Shown: piece after piece, positions 1 through 6,374 of the stretch | How the letters are laid out: every line of letters starts with the position of its first letter | Numbering within the stretch: the stretch's first letter is position 1 | Origin: Bacteroidota bacterium | Lineage (GTDB): Bacteria; Bacteroidota; Bacteroidia; J057 | NCBI GenBank assembly: GCA_003696875.1 | Contig: RFHL01001248.1 | Location: 1-6,917 of the forward strand | Direction: 5' to 3' | DNA: 6,917 nt | Notes under the pieces: generated by a model | Databases searched by the model: none | Told to the model about the DNA's origin: nothing | The model's input: only the letters and a program-made list of their open reading frames with translations | Made by a program: the position numbers and the translations under genes

Positions 1-198
1 GCCGAGGCCCCTGCTCAGGTGCTTAAGCGAAACGCCTGAACCAAGCGGACGCGCAAAGACCTGATCGCTCTCCATCCCCAGCCCCCGGGCGTAGCTGCAA
101 TGGGTACACTTCAGCTGCCGCACCGGACCTGCCTGCGCGTAGTTCAGCTGATGGCCGCATTCCGGGCAGCGGGCGTGGATGTACTGGGTCTGGCTCAT
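1..198 (-). CDS. Zinc-ribbon protein, N-terminal 66 codons (partial)
   Basis: The frame starts at an ATG (196-198, reverse strand) and stays open for 66 codons to the left edge, so the C-terminal part is missing. Two cysteine pairs are visible, CPEC at residues 11-14 and CTHC at 31-34, separated by 16 residues. This is the spacing of a TFIIB-type or rubredoxin-like zinc ribbon, which would bind one zinc ion. After the ribbon comes a linker (SDQVFARPLGSGVSLKHL). I recall Bacteroidota proteins annotated as TFIIB-type zinc-finger proteins that start this way, with a ribbon, a short linker and then a longer domain, but nothing past residue 66 can be seen. The function is therefore unknown beyond metal binding. 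It lies 59 bp downstream of the barrel gene on the same strand and has its own candidate promoter, so co-transcription is possible but not required. No Shine-Dalgarno sequence precedes the start. Confidence 0.8.
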   Translation of the reverse strand, partial: MSQTQYIHARCPECGHQLNYAQAGPVRQLKCTHCSYARGLGMESDQVFARPLGSGVSLKHLSRGLG

Positions 199-204
199 TT
201 CACA

Positions 205-236
205 CAAATATTCTGATTGCCAGCCAAAAAGCCAAA
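205..236 (-). promoter_or_regulatory. Candidate Bacteroidota-type promoter of the zinc-ribbon gene
   Basis: On the reverse strand TTTG (233-236) is followed after 20 bases by AATATTTG (205-212). The known Bacteroidota consensus is a TTTG-like -33 element, a spacer of about 19-21 bases and TAnnTTTG at -7, so five of the six fixed -7 bases match. The box ends six bases before the ATG, which would give a leaderless or nearly leaderless transcript. It lies entirely between the two genes. Confidence 0.4.
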
Positions 237-257
237 GGTCCGCCCGGCACACCGCCC

Positions 258-1988
258 TCAGAACTGATTGACCAGCCCGATGTGGATCTTGCCCCGGGCA
301 GGCTGCAGCGGGATGTCGGCGGTACGTCCCATCGCATAGATGATGGAAATGATGCCGGCCTTGGTGCCGTAGTTCATGCCCAGCCCGAAGCCGGTGGGCC
401 GGGTGATGCGGTTCCGGACATTGTCTTCCAGATAAGCGGCATCGCCAAAGGCAAAAATGTAGGAATCCCGCTCCAACTGGAAGCGGTATTCCACGGTAAA
501 GAAGCTGTAAAAATCGGCAAAAAAGCTGTTTTCGTTGAAGCCCCGGATGCTGCGAGCTCCCCCTAGCTGCCACTGATCATTGCGAAAGACGTAGTCCATC
601 CCCAGCCAGCGGGTACGGTTGGCGAGGTGAAGGACATGACGTGGCCAAAGGGACTGGAACCACTGCACCTCCAATTGCAATTCGCGGGCAATCTGGTTGC
701 CCGGCAGCGAGTCGTAGACCGTCTCTGGCAGCCGCACATTGGTGCGGATCGCCTGTTGCCCCAGCCCCAACTGGGCCCGGGCGACAAAGCCCTGCGAGGG
801 ATTGAAGCGGTAGTCCAGGCGCTCATATTCAAATCCCACGCCGCCCATGCGGCGGTTGCCATCCAGTTGATCAGGCTGCAGTAGGCTGGTGTCGGCCAGG
901 GTCGAGTCGAGCAGGCGGGTGTTGCGTTCCCGGAAAAAGAAACGCGCCGACAGAAAGGGCGAAAAGGCATACAACAGAGAAGCCTGATAATCGAGGTTGA
1001 GAAAGGCTTCTTCCTGCTTGAGTAGTTCCAGTTCGCCCTCGACCCGGACCGGGGTTCCCAGCAGGTAGGGTAGCACCACCTGCATACGGGTCTGCAGCGA
1101 GGTGGAGGTGAGCTTGTTGTACTGGAAGGAAAGCCATTCGCCTTGACGAAAGGGACTCACCAGCAGGATGTCCATGGTACCGGTGATCTGAAGGCGCTGG
1201 CTCTCGTCGCTGGGCGGGAGCAGCCCCAGCAGCACATCAAGCTTGCCGGCGCGCCGACGCGTGAGCGGGACCGTCAGGACGGCCGTTTGTTGGGGGGTAA
1301 AGCGAATTTCCGGATCGGGGACTTTCTGGAAATAGATGGAGTTGTTGAGTACCCGGGGGATGTCCATGATGCGCTTGTGCTGGTAGATGTCCCCGGGCGC
1401 CAGCCGCATGAGGGAATACACGAAACGATCCTGCTCCCGAAAGGAGCCCGTGAGGCGGATGCTGTCAATCCGGACCAGCGGGCCGGGATCGAAGGCATAG
1501 TGTACCGTCGTGGCGAGGGTATCCGGCCCCAGGGGCCGGTAGTGGAGCCGCAGGTCGCGAAAAGCCGCAAAAGGATAGCCTTCTTGCTGATACAGATCGA
1601 GACACTGAGCCAGATGCCGCTCCAGCTCCGCCCAGTCGACGGGCCCGGCCTTGCGTTGGAGTCGCTCCAGGCCGCTCTTTTGGGCGTAGAGGGGGGGCAA
1701 GCCCGTCAATTGCAGCTGATCGTAGGTGTACCAGGGGCCACGATGGACCTGCAGGAGCAGGCTGTCACCCCGCCGGCTGGAATCCAGCCGGTATTCCAGC
1801 CAGCCGGCTGCCTGTTTTTCCCGGACCCACTTGGTGAGCAAGCGCTCCTGTGCTGCAGGGTCATGGGCACGGGCAAGGCTGCGCTGCAGGCGCACCCAAT
1901 CCGGCTCGCCCTCAATCTGGACGGCTTGTCCGGCGAGGAAAGGAAGCGTCGTCGCCAATAACCACAGCAGGCAACACCATCGCCGCAT
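258..1988 (-). CDS. BamA/TamA-like Omp85 outer-membrane protein
   Basis: A 576-residue Omp85-superfamily protein; such proteins insert or export beta-barrel proteins at the outer membrane. A signal peptide covers about residues 1-22 (MRRWCCLLWLL..., cleavage near GQA). Three POTRA-like segments follow: about 28-86 (degenerate), 87-168 (with YQQEGYPFAAF) and 169-242 (IDSIRLTGSF to TVPL). A 16-strand-type barrel fills about 243-576. The hallmark RGF of the lid loop is at 482-484, an FxD-type motif (FAFGD) at 512-516, and the chain ends in an aromatic residue (LVNQF), as barrels do. Three POTRAs resemble TamA more than five-POTRA BamA, so it may be an accessory Omp85 rather than the essential one. 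The frame is open 23 codons further upstream to 2057, but the start at 1988 directly precedes the signal peptide and the upstream ATG lies inside a TACATTTG box. The zinc-ribbon gene follows 59 bp downstream. Confidence 0.9.
   Translation of the reverse strand: MRRWCCLLWLLATTLPFLAGQAVQIEGEPDWVRLQRSLARAHDPAAQERLLTKWVREKQAAGWLEYRLDSSRRGDSLLLQVHRGPWYTYDQLQLTGLPPLYAQKSGLERLQRKAGPVDWAELERHLAQCLDLYQQEGYPFAAFRDLRLHYRPLGPDTLATTVHYAFDPGPLVRIDSIRLTGSFREQDRFVYSLMRLAPGDIYQHKRIMDIPRVLNNSIYFQKVPDPEIRFTPQQTAVLTVPLTRRRAGKLDVLLGLLPPSDESQRLQITGTMDILLVSPFRQGEWLSFQYNKLTSTSLQTRMQVVLPYLLGTPVRVEGELELLKQEEAFLNLDYQASLLYAFSPFLSARFFFRERNTRLLDSTLADTSLLQPDQLDGNRRMGGVGFEYERLDYRFNPSQGFVARAQLGLGQQAIRTNVRLPETVYDSLPGNQIARELQLEVQWFQSLWPRHVLHLANRTRWLGMDYVFRNDQWQLGGARSIRGFNENSFFADFYSFFTVEYRFQLERDSYIFAFGDAAYLEDNVRNRITRPTGFGLGMNYGTKAGIISIIYAMGRTADIPLQPARGKIHIGLVNQF
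1775..1810. repeat. Inverted repeat cluster inside the barrel gene
   Basis: GGCTGGAAT (1775-1783) is repeated inverted as ATTCCAGCC (1793-1801) around a 9-base centre. It is followed directly by the perfect 10-bp palindrome CAGCCGGCTG (1801-1810). A further CAGCCGG sits in the loop (1785-1791). The segment codes for about residues 60-71 of the barrel protein, in its degenerate first POTRA-like region. Confidence 0.5.
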
Positions 1989-1993
1989 AATCA

Positions 1994-2051
1994 GAAAAGT
2001 AGGTTCAGATCCCCCACGTGCTTTCATAACGAAAGAAGTAGGCCAAATGTA
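1994..2051 (-). promoter_or_regulatory. Candidate promoter boxes of the barrel gene
   Basis: Two reverse-strand boxes resemble the Bacteroidota -7 element TAnnTTTG. TACATTTG (2044-2051) matches all six fixed bases and would give a leader of about 50 bases. TACTTTTC (1994-2001) matches five and ends only five bases before the ATG. Neither has a good TTTG 19-21 bases upstream. The remaining upstream sequence to 2218 shows no further gene and no convincing terminator for the membrane-protein gene. Confidence 0.3.
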
Positions 2052-2218
2052 AGGCATCCCGGAATACGCTTGACCAGCGAGGTGAGGAAATTCGAGCCAA
2101 GGGCTTCAGAACCCGGTCACGAAGGCTTTAGGGGGGCGGATCAGCTCAACAGAATTCGGCACAACCACCTCGTTGTCAATAGCCTAACCACTAAAGGACG
2201 AACCAGCAACTTCAGAAG

Positions 2219-3484
2219 CTAGCTGTCCTTGGGGGCAGCCATCAGGGTCCGCAGGCGCGGCCCGAGCAAGCCTTCCCAGACCACCAGCGCCAGCCCCACC
2301 CCCAGGAAGAGGGCCTGCCAGGCCTGGGGTTCGTCGGGACGCTGGTCGGAGACCATCAGAACCATAAACAGAGAAAAAGGCGTCAGGAGCGTCGCCAGTG
2401 ACAGGCTGATCCGTTTCCAGTGTTGGGTACGGGCATGGTTGCGGGATCGGTAGCTTTGGGCGAAAAAGAGCATATACATGAGGAGCAAGGCCGAGAAGAA
2501 GGGTTCTGGCCCACTGAGCCGGAAGATGCCGTTGGCGAACATGGCCACCAGACCAGCGACCACCACCATGCCCGCTCCCAAAAAGAGGCTGTAGAGCAGA
2601 ATACGACCGCCATTGCGCTGGAAGAGCTGCACAGCCAGCCACAGCAGGAACAAGCCCAGCAGCCAGAAGTTGCGAAAGGGAGTCCATTCCCAGCCAAAGT
2701 CCTCAGTTTGTGCCCGGTAGATGGCCGACACGTGTCGGTCCACCGTTCTGCGAAGAGATTCATCCAGCTGCTGCCCGAGGGCCTCACTGGCCAGATAGTG
2801 CCGGTTCAGGAGGGCTTCCCCGCCAAAGGGCAGCGCCGTGCCACTGTACTTGGTCAGGACCTTCCGGTAGGCTTCCAGGTGCGCGATGCGCTCCACCGGC
2901 TCCCAGGTACGCTTGAGCAATTCGCCCTGCTCCCAACGACTCAGATAGCGCGCATCGCTCTGCGCCTCGGAGGCATAGCGCACGATGATGCGCTCCTTGC
3001 CATCAAAAAAGTCCATATCAGCGAGCAGCGTCTCGCCCACGTTAAGGGTATTGATATCAGAAATGAGGGTTTCCGGATCGGTGATGTTCGCCACGCGGGC
3101 CCGGAGCAGATGCCCATACAGCAGCGGCATCGTGCCCATGGCCAGAACCACCCCTGCATAGACAAGCTGGTCCCGCAGGACAGCAAAGCGGGCATCCGCC
3201 CCATATTGCTCCGCGACTTTGAAACGGGACAGACCGTAGACCCAAAGGCCAAGACCAATGGCAAGGAAAAAAGACACCCCCACACTCAGACCGCCGGGAG
3301 ATGGGACCTGGTCGGGGCCCACTGGACTCAGACCTCCATGCAGCAACAGGAGCAACGCCCCTATGCTGCCCCAAAAGGCCACATGATGAACCCGGGTCGC
3401 CCAAAGGCCGGGCCGGTGGAGCAATAGATACCGGTCTAGTCGATGCAGAAAGGCGGGCGTGATAAATCGAAACCAATGCGTCAT
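2219..3484 (-). CDS. Eight-pass membrane protein of unknown function
   Basis: A 421-residue protein with about eight hydrophobic segments, near residues 35-50, 66-86, 105-125, 271-289, 295-315, 327-343, 358-378 and 390-408. A charged soluble domain of about 145 residues (126-270) lies between segments 3 and 4, probably on the periplasmic side. The N-terminus has LDRYLLLHRPGLWATRVHHV (16-35). It recalls uncharacterised Bacteroidota membrane proteins that begin with a YLL...P.LW.T..H pattern and are often encoded beside ABC-transporter genes; this is memory, not a search, and no ABC gene is visible here. No catalytic motif was recognised. The frame is open upstream of 3484 to a GTG at 3527-3529, but those extra 15 residues are polar, so the ATG at 3484 was chosen. 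It stands alone, with gaps of 245 bp upstream and 230 bp downstream. Confidence 0.85.
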   Translation of the reverse strand: MTHWFRFITPAFLHRLDRYLLLHRPGLWATRVHHVAFWGSIGALLLLLHGGLSPVGPDQVPSPGGLSVGVSFFLAIGLGLWVYGLSRFKVAEQYGADARFAVLRDQLVYAGVVLAMGTMPLLYGHLLRARVANITDPETLISDINTLNVGETLLADMDFFDGKERIIVRYASEAQSDARYLSRWEQGELLKRTWEPVERIAHLEAYRKVLTKYSGTALPFGGEALLNRHYLASEALGQQLDESLRRTVDRHVSAIYRAQTEDFGWEWTPFRNFWLLGLFLLWLAVQLFQRNGGRILLYSLFLGAGMVVVAGLVAMFANGIFRLSGPEPFFSALLLMYMLFFAQSYRSRNHARTQHWKRISLSLATLLTPFSLFMVLMVSDQRPDEPQAWQALFLGVGLALVVWEGLLGPRLRTLMAAPKDS

Positions 3485-3551
3485 GACAGGACTGAATTGG
3501 CGGCAAAAGCCGGGGCTGAGCCAGGACACCCGACGGGGCTGACGACTATTT

Positions 3552-3573
3552 TCATCGGTGTCTCATCGGTGTC
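3552..3573. repeat. Perfect 11-bp tandem duplication
   Basis: TCATCGGTGTC occurs twice head to tail (3552-3562 and 3563-3573) with no mismatch. It lies 68 bp upstream of the membrane-protein start and directly abuts a TTTGTTTG box on the reverse strand, so it would cover the transcription start region if that box is used. It may be an operator with two direct half-sites or a simple slippage duplication. Confidence 0.7.
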
Positions 3574-3581
3574 CAAACAAA
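3574..3581 (-). promoter_or_regulatory. Candidate -7 box of the membrane-protein gene
   Basis: Reverse-strand TTTGTTTG matches five of the six fixed bases of TAnnTTTG and lies about 90 bases upstream of the ATG at 3484. No TTTG-like -33 element is found 19-21 bases further upstream. Support is weak and rests on its position next to the tandem repeat. Confidence 0.25.
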
Positions 3582-3624
3582 ACCTGGAATACGAAAAGGA
3601 GCGGTGTGAGGGGGATACCCCAGT

Positions 3625-3663
3625 AAAAAAGCAAAAAAAAATAACACGAAAAAACCAATTTTT
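3625..3663 (-). terminator. Possible T-rich terminator of the methyltransferase gene
   Basis: Downstream of the methyltransferase stop, the reverse strand has an AAAAA-TTGG-TTTTT stem-loop (3650-3663) and then runs of T at 3649-3654, 3633-3641 and 3625-3630. The stem is short and all A-T, so a classical Rho-independent terminator is doubtful. The tract may instead be an AT-rich upstream element for the next gene. Confidence 0.25.
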
Positions 3664-3729
3664 GAGCAAGCCCCCAGATGTAGGGATTTAACGTATTTGG
3701 ACGCGAAATAATGTGTGACAGGCATTTGA

Positions 3730-4449
3730 TTATGCGCGCCGCAGGCGGGCCAGGTATTCATAATGTCCCCCCGTTTCCAGCACCTCCATACGATACCCAA
3801 AGTGGGTGGCATGCTTATGCAGGCGAACCCGATCCACATATAGCCAGTCAAAGGGCTCACCCACGTATTGCTTAAAGCTCATTTGATAGCGGACGATCCC
3901 ATAGTAGCGGTCGGTAGGCAAGGGAAGGGTGACATCGGCTTCGTCATACAAATAGCGGATGTCGGAGGAATCCAGCAGGATCTGCCCCCCGGGGGCAAGC
4001 CAGGCCTGGGCTCGCTCCAGAAAGCGATTGAGTCCCCGCAGGTCGCCCACCAGACCAATGCCATTCATCATTAGTAGCAGGGTATCGTATACCGGTCCGG
4101 GCTCCCAGTCCCAGACGGACTGTAGCCGGGCTTCGAGGACCCCCCGGGCCTGCATCACCTCCACCGCCCCTGGCGAGATATCCAGCGCGGTTACCGGCAG
4201 GCCCTGCGCCTGCAACGCCAGCGCGTGGCTGCCTACTCCCGCTCCGATGTCGGCCACCCGCCCCCGGCAGGCCTGTAGGGCCTGCCGCTCCCAGGCGGGC
4301 ATCCCCTTTAGCGGCCGGAATAGGTAGTCCGCCGGGAGGATGTCATCCAGGGCCAGATCCGAGCGCACCGCAATGGTGGCCTGCCGGTCGCCCCGCACGT
4401 ACGCGAGGGCGGCCTGTCCCAGGGGGTCATGTCGAGGGTCCAGTACCAT
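3730..4449 (-). CDS. Class I SAM-dependent methyltransferase
   Basis: A 239-residue Rossmann-fold methyltransferase, predicted to be cytoplasmic. Motif I, the glycine-rich S-adenosylmethionine loop, is DIGAGVG at residues 67-73. The acidic end of strand 2 that holds the ribose is ALDIS at 88-92. The motif-II/III region is YDTLLLMMNGIGLVG (121-135) and LAPGGQILLDSSD (151-163). The N-terminal 50 residues (DYLFRPLKGMP at 41-51) and the C-terminal segment ending in GGHYEYLARL match a Bacteroidota family of about 240 residues that I remember only as 'class I SAM-dependent methyltransferase'. The acceptor substrate cannot be told from the sequence. The ATG at 4449 is the first in frame and is preceded by a TATCTTCG box, with no Shine-Dalgarno sequence. 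It is divergent from the gamma-glutamyltransferase gene, with 178 bp between the two starts. The frame is intact and of usual length. Confidence 0.92.
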   Translation of the reverse strand: MVLDPRHDPLGQAALAYVRGDRQATIAVRSDLALDDILPADYLFRPLKGMPAWERQALQACRGRVADIGAGVGSHALALQAQGLPVTALDISPGAVEVMQARGVLEARLQSVWDWEPGPVYDTLLLMMNGIGLVGDLRGLNRFLERAQAWLAPGGQILLDSSDIRYLYDEADVTLPLPTDRYYGIVRYQMSFKQYVGEPFDWLYVDRVRLHKHATHFGYRMEVLETGGHYEYLARLRRA

Positions 4450-4453
4450 GGGG

Positions 4454-4461
4454 CGAAGATA
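4454..4461 (-). promoter_or_regulatory. Candidate -7 box of the methyltransferase gene
   Basis: Reverse-strand TATCTTCG matches five of the six fixed bases of the Bacteroidota TAnnTTTG element and ends four bases before the ATG. No TTTG-like -33 element lies at the usual distance. If used, transcription would start at or inside the start codon. Confidence 0.3.
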
Positions 4462-4495
4462 GGAAGTTCAGACTTGTTTGTGTGGCATGGGTTCG

Positions 4496-4506
4496 GGCAA
4501 CTTGCC
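4496..4506. promoter_or_regulatory. Small palindrome in the divergent promoter region
   Basis: GGCAA-C-TTGCC is a perfect 5-1-5 palindrome lying 46 bp upstream of the methyltransferase start and 121 bp upstream of the gamma-glutamyltransferase start. It could be an operator between the divergent genes, but an 11-bp palindrome can also occur by chance. Confidence 0.2.
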
Positions 4507-4615
4507 GCATCGGGGATGGTTGTTTGATGAGGCCACCGCTCCTCCGACAGCTTCTGAGCCGCGCGCCTCCCAAACCCTCCCTCCCGAATGCGTATATTGC
4601 CGCGGATTGAGAAAA

Positions 4616-4623
4616 AACCTTTG
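4616..4623 (+). promoter_or_regulatory. Candidate -7 box of the gamma-glutamyltransferase gene
   Basis: AACCTTTG matches five of the six fixed bases of TAnnTTTG and ends four bases before the ATG at 4628. ATTG at 4596-4599 lies 16 bases upstream, shorter than the usual 19-21-base spacer. No Shine-Dalgarno sequence is present, which fits a leaderless transcript. Confidence 0.3.
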
Positions 4624-4627
4624 CTGT

Positions 4628-6316
4628 ATGTTCCGTTTACCTGTTGCCCTCCTCCTTATAAGCGCGCTGATCCTCCTCCACTGCCGCCCGGCCTCAGCAG
4701 AATACCAGGCTCCCGGCCTGATCACTGATCAGGCCATGGTGGTCTCGGCACATCCGCTGGCCACCGAGGCCGGCGTAGCCGTCCTGCGCGAAGGGGGCCA
4801 CGCCGTCGATGCGGCGGTCACCGTTCAGTTTGCGCTGGCGGTGGTGCTGCCCTGGGCGGGCAACATCGGCGGCGGCGGCTTCATGGTGGTCCGGGAGGCA
4901 GACGGAGATATCTACAGCCTGGATTTCCGGGAAAAGGCGCCCCTGGCTGCCACGCGGGATATGTATCTCGACAGCCTGGGCGAGGTCGTACCAGCGCGCA
5001 GCTGGCGCGGCCATCTGGCGGCGGGCGTACCGGGCTCGGTCGCCGGCATGTTTGCCGCCCACGATTCGCTGGGCCGCCTGCCGATGGCCCGGCTCATCCA
5101 GCCGGCCATCGACCTGGCCGAGGGAGGCTTCCCCCTCACCCGCCTGGAGGCCGAGAGCCTCAACGGACGGCTGGAGGCCATCCGGACCTATAGTACCCAG
5201 CCCAGCGGCTATACCGCCCAACAGACCTGGGCCGAAGGGGACATCCTGCGCCTGCCGGCGCTGGCCGCCACCCTACGTCGCATCCGCGACGCAGGGGCCG
5301 CCGGCTTCTATGCCGGCGAGACCGCCGACCTCATCGTGGCCGAGATGGCCCGGGGAGGGGGGCTTATTTCGCACCAGGACCTGCTGGACTATGAGGCTGT
5401 CTGGCGCACCCCCGTCGAAGGGTCATACCGTGGGTATAAGGTCATCGGTATGCCCCCGCCTTCCAGCGGGGGTATCGCGCTCTTGCAGCTGCTGCAGAGT
5501 GTAGAGGACCATGGCTTCAGCCGCTGGCACAGCCCGGCCGACGTCCACCGCATGGTGGAGGCCGAGCGGCGGGTCTACGCCGACCGGGCCCAGCATCTCG
5601 GGGATCCCGACTACTGGCCGGTACCCCGGCCGGGTCTGCTGGATCCGGCCTACAATCGGGCTCGTATGGCCGACTTTGACCCTCGACGGGCCACCCCGAG
5701 CGACAGTATCGCAGCGGGAAACCCTGCCGCCGAGTCCGAGCAGACGACGCATTTCTCGGTCGTAGACGCCGAGGGGAATGCCGTTTCGCTCACGACCACC
5801 CTCAATGGGGGCTATGGTTCCTGCGTGGTGGTCGGCGGAGCCGGCTTTTTCCTGAACAACGAAATGGACGATTTCAGCGCCAAACCCGGCGTACCCAATG
5901 CCTACGGCCTCGTCGGGGCCGAGGCCAATGCCGTCGCCCCTGGCAAGCGTATGCTCTCCTCGATGACGCCGACCATCGTCACCCGAGGAGATTCGCTCTT
6001 TATGGTGGTCGGAACGCCCGGCGGCTCGACCATCATCACCTCGGTCTTCCAGACGATCCTGAATGTCGTGGAGTACGACTTCTCCATGCAGGGAGCGGTG
6101 AGCGCTCCTCGCTTCCACCATCAGTGGCGACCTGATCTGATCCAGTATGAAAGCGGCAGCTGGAGCGAGCTGGACAGCAGCGCCCTGGCACGGCGGGGCC
6201 ACGCCTTTCGGTCTCGGAGCAGCATCGGCCGAGTCGACGCCATCCTCGTCCGGCCCGATGGCCGGCTGGAAGGCGGCGCCGATCCCAGAGGGGATGATAC
6301 AGCAGGAGGATTTTAG
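4628..6316 (+). CDS. ggt: Gamma-glutamyltransferase precursor
   Basis: A 562-residue N-terminal nucleophile hydrolase that removes or transfers the gamma-glutamyl group of glutathione and related peptides in the periplasm. The signal peptide is residues 1-24, with the cleavage site PASA|EYQ. Autoprocessing should occur before Thr373 (in EQTTHFSVVD), giving a large subunit 25-372 and a 190-residue small subunit whose N-terminal Thr is the nucleophile. By alignment to Escherichia coli Ggt from memory, substrate-binding residues are present: Arg101 (DFREKAP), Thr391 and Asn393 (TLN), Asp415 (NNEMDDF), Ser444-Ser445 and Gly465-Gly466 (PGGS). Glu412 stands where E. coli has Gln430. The lid-loop sequence PGVPNAYGLVG is kept. 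The frame is open from 4478, but only the ATG at 4628 directly precedes the signal peptide. It is monocistronic in appearance and ends 6 bp before a terminator belonging to the opposite strand. Confidence 0.96.
   Translation: MFRLPVALLLISALILLHCRPASAEYQAPGLITDQAMVVSAHPLATEAGVAVLREGGHAVDAAVTVQFALAVVLPWAGNIGGGGFMVVREADGDIYSLDFREKAPLAATRDMYLDSLGEVVPARSWRGHLAAGVPGSVAGMFAAHDSLGRLPMARLIQPAIDLAEGGFPLTRLEAESLNGRLEAIRTYSTQPSGYTAQQTWAEGDILRLPALAATLRRIRDAGAAGFYAGETADLIVAEMARGGGLISHQDLLDYEAVWRTPVEGSYRGYKVIGMPPPSSGGIALLQLLQSVEDHGFSRWHSPADVHRMVEAERRVYADRAQHLGDPDYWPVPRPGLLDPAYNRARMADFDPRRATPSDSIAAGNPAAESEQTTHFSVVDAEGNAVSLTTTLNGGYGSCVVVGGAGFFLNNEMDDFSAKPGVPNAYGLVGAEANAVAPGKRMLSSMTPTIVTRGDSLFMVVGTPGGSTIITSVFQTILNVVEYDFSMQGAVSAPRFHHQWRPDLIQYESGSWSELDSSALARRGHAFRSRSSIGRVDAILVRPDGRLEGGADPRGDDTAGGF
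4715..4735. repeat. Perfect 21-bp palindrome inside the GGT coding region
   Basis: GGCCTGATCA (4715-4724), a central C (4725) and TGATCAGGCC (4726-4735) form a perfect 10-1-10 inverted repeat. It is exactly in frame over codons 30-36 of GGT (Gly-Leu-Ile-Thr-Asp-Gln-Ala), just after the signal peptide, and is followed immediately by an ATG codon. As RNA it can fold into a 9-bp stem with an ACU loop; as DNA it looks like a binding site for a dimeric regulator. Confidence 0.8.
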
Positions 6317-6322
6317 GTGGAG

Positions 6323-6356
6323 AAAAAAGAAAAAAACCGCGACCCGAAGGCCGCGG
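6323..6356 (-). terminator. Rho-independent terminator with UUCG tetraloop
   Basis: On the reverse strand CCGCGGCC-UUCG-GGUCGCGG forms an 8-bp stem with one G-U pair and a cUUCGg tetraloop (6337-6356). It is followed by seven U (6330-6336), a C and six U (6323-6328). The forward strand has an A-C mismatch in the stem and no downstream T run, so the signal belongs to the leftward unit from the right edge. It also faces the end of GGT, whose own transcript has no clear terminator. Confidence 0.9.
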
Positions 6357-6374
6357 GGCATCCCATTGCCGGAA

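Noticed and set aside
1143..1961. Forward-strand open frame of 272 codons opposite the barrel gene
   Set aside because: It is a shadow of the Omp85 gene, with no signal, domain or promoter of its own.
2106..2183. 25-codon reverse-strand open stretch (NEVVVPNSVELIRPPKAFVTGF) downstream of the membrane-protein gene
   Set aside because: It looks protein-like but has no ATG, only an internal GTG giving 20 residues, no ribosome site, and no link to a neighbouring frame.
2420..3427. Forward-strand open frame of 335 codons opposite the membrane-protein gene
   Set aside because: It lies fully antisense to a well-supported membrane protein, has a low-complexity polar composition with no recognisable domain, and is what high GC content produces opposite a real gene.
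3610..3621. GGGG-ATA-CCCC hairpin next to A/T runs as a terminator
   Set aside because: On both strands the run is on the wrong side or is A instead of T, so it cannot act as a Rho-independent terminator.
3443..3691. Forward-strand frame of 82 codons across the 3485-3729 spacer
   Set aside because: Its start lies antisense in the membrane-protein gene and its tail translates A-rich spacer into a lysine-rich sequence; nothing supports expression.
4667..4684. Cys19 of the GGT leader (LILLHC) as a lipobox
   Set aside because: Histidine at the position before the cysteine is atypical, while PASA|EYQ just after it is a very good signal peptidase I site.
5450..5475. Strong hairpin in GGT, ten pairs with one G-T
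   Set aside because: It arises from the codons of the conserved PPPSSGG motif (proline CCN opposite glycine GGN), so protein conservation explains it.
5423..6361. Reverse-strand open frame of 312 codons opposite GGT
   Set aside because: It is antisense to conserved GGT catalytic sequence and shows no family motif; it also runs through the terminator region.
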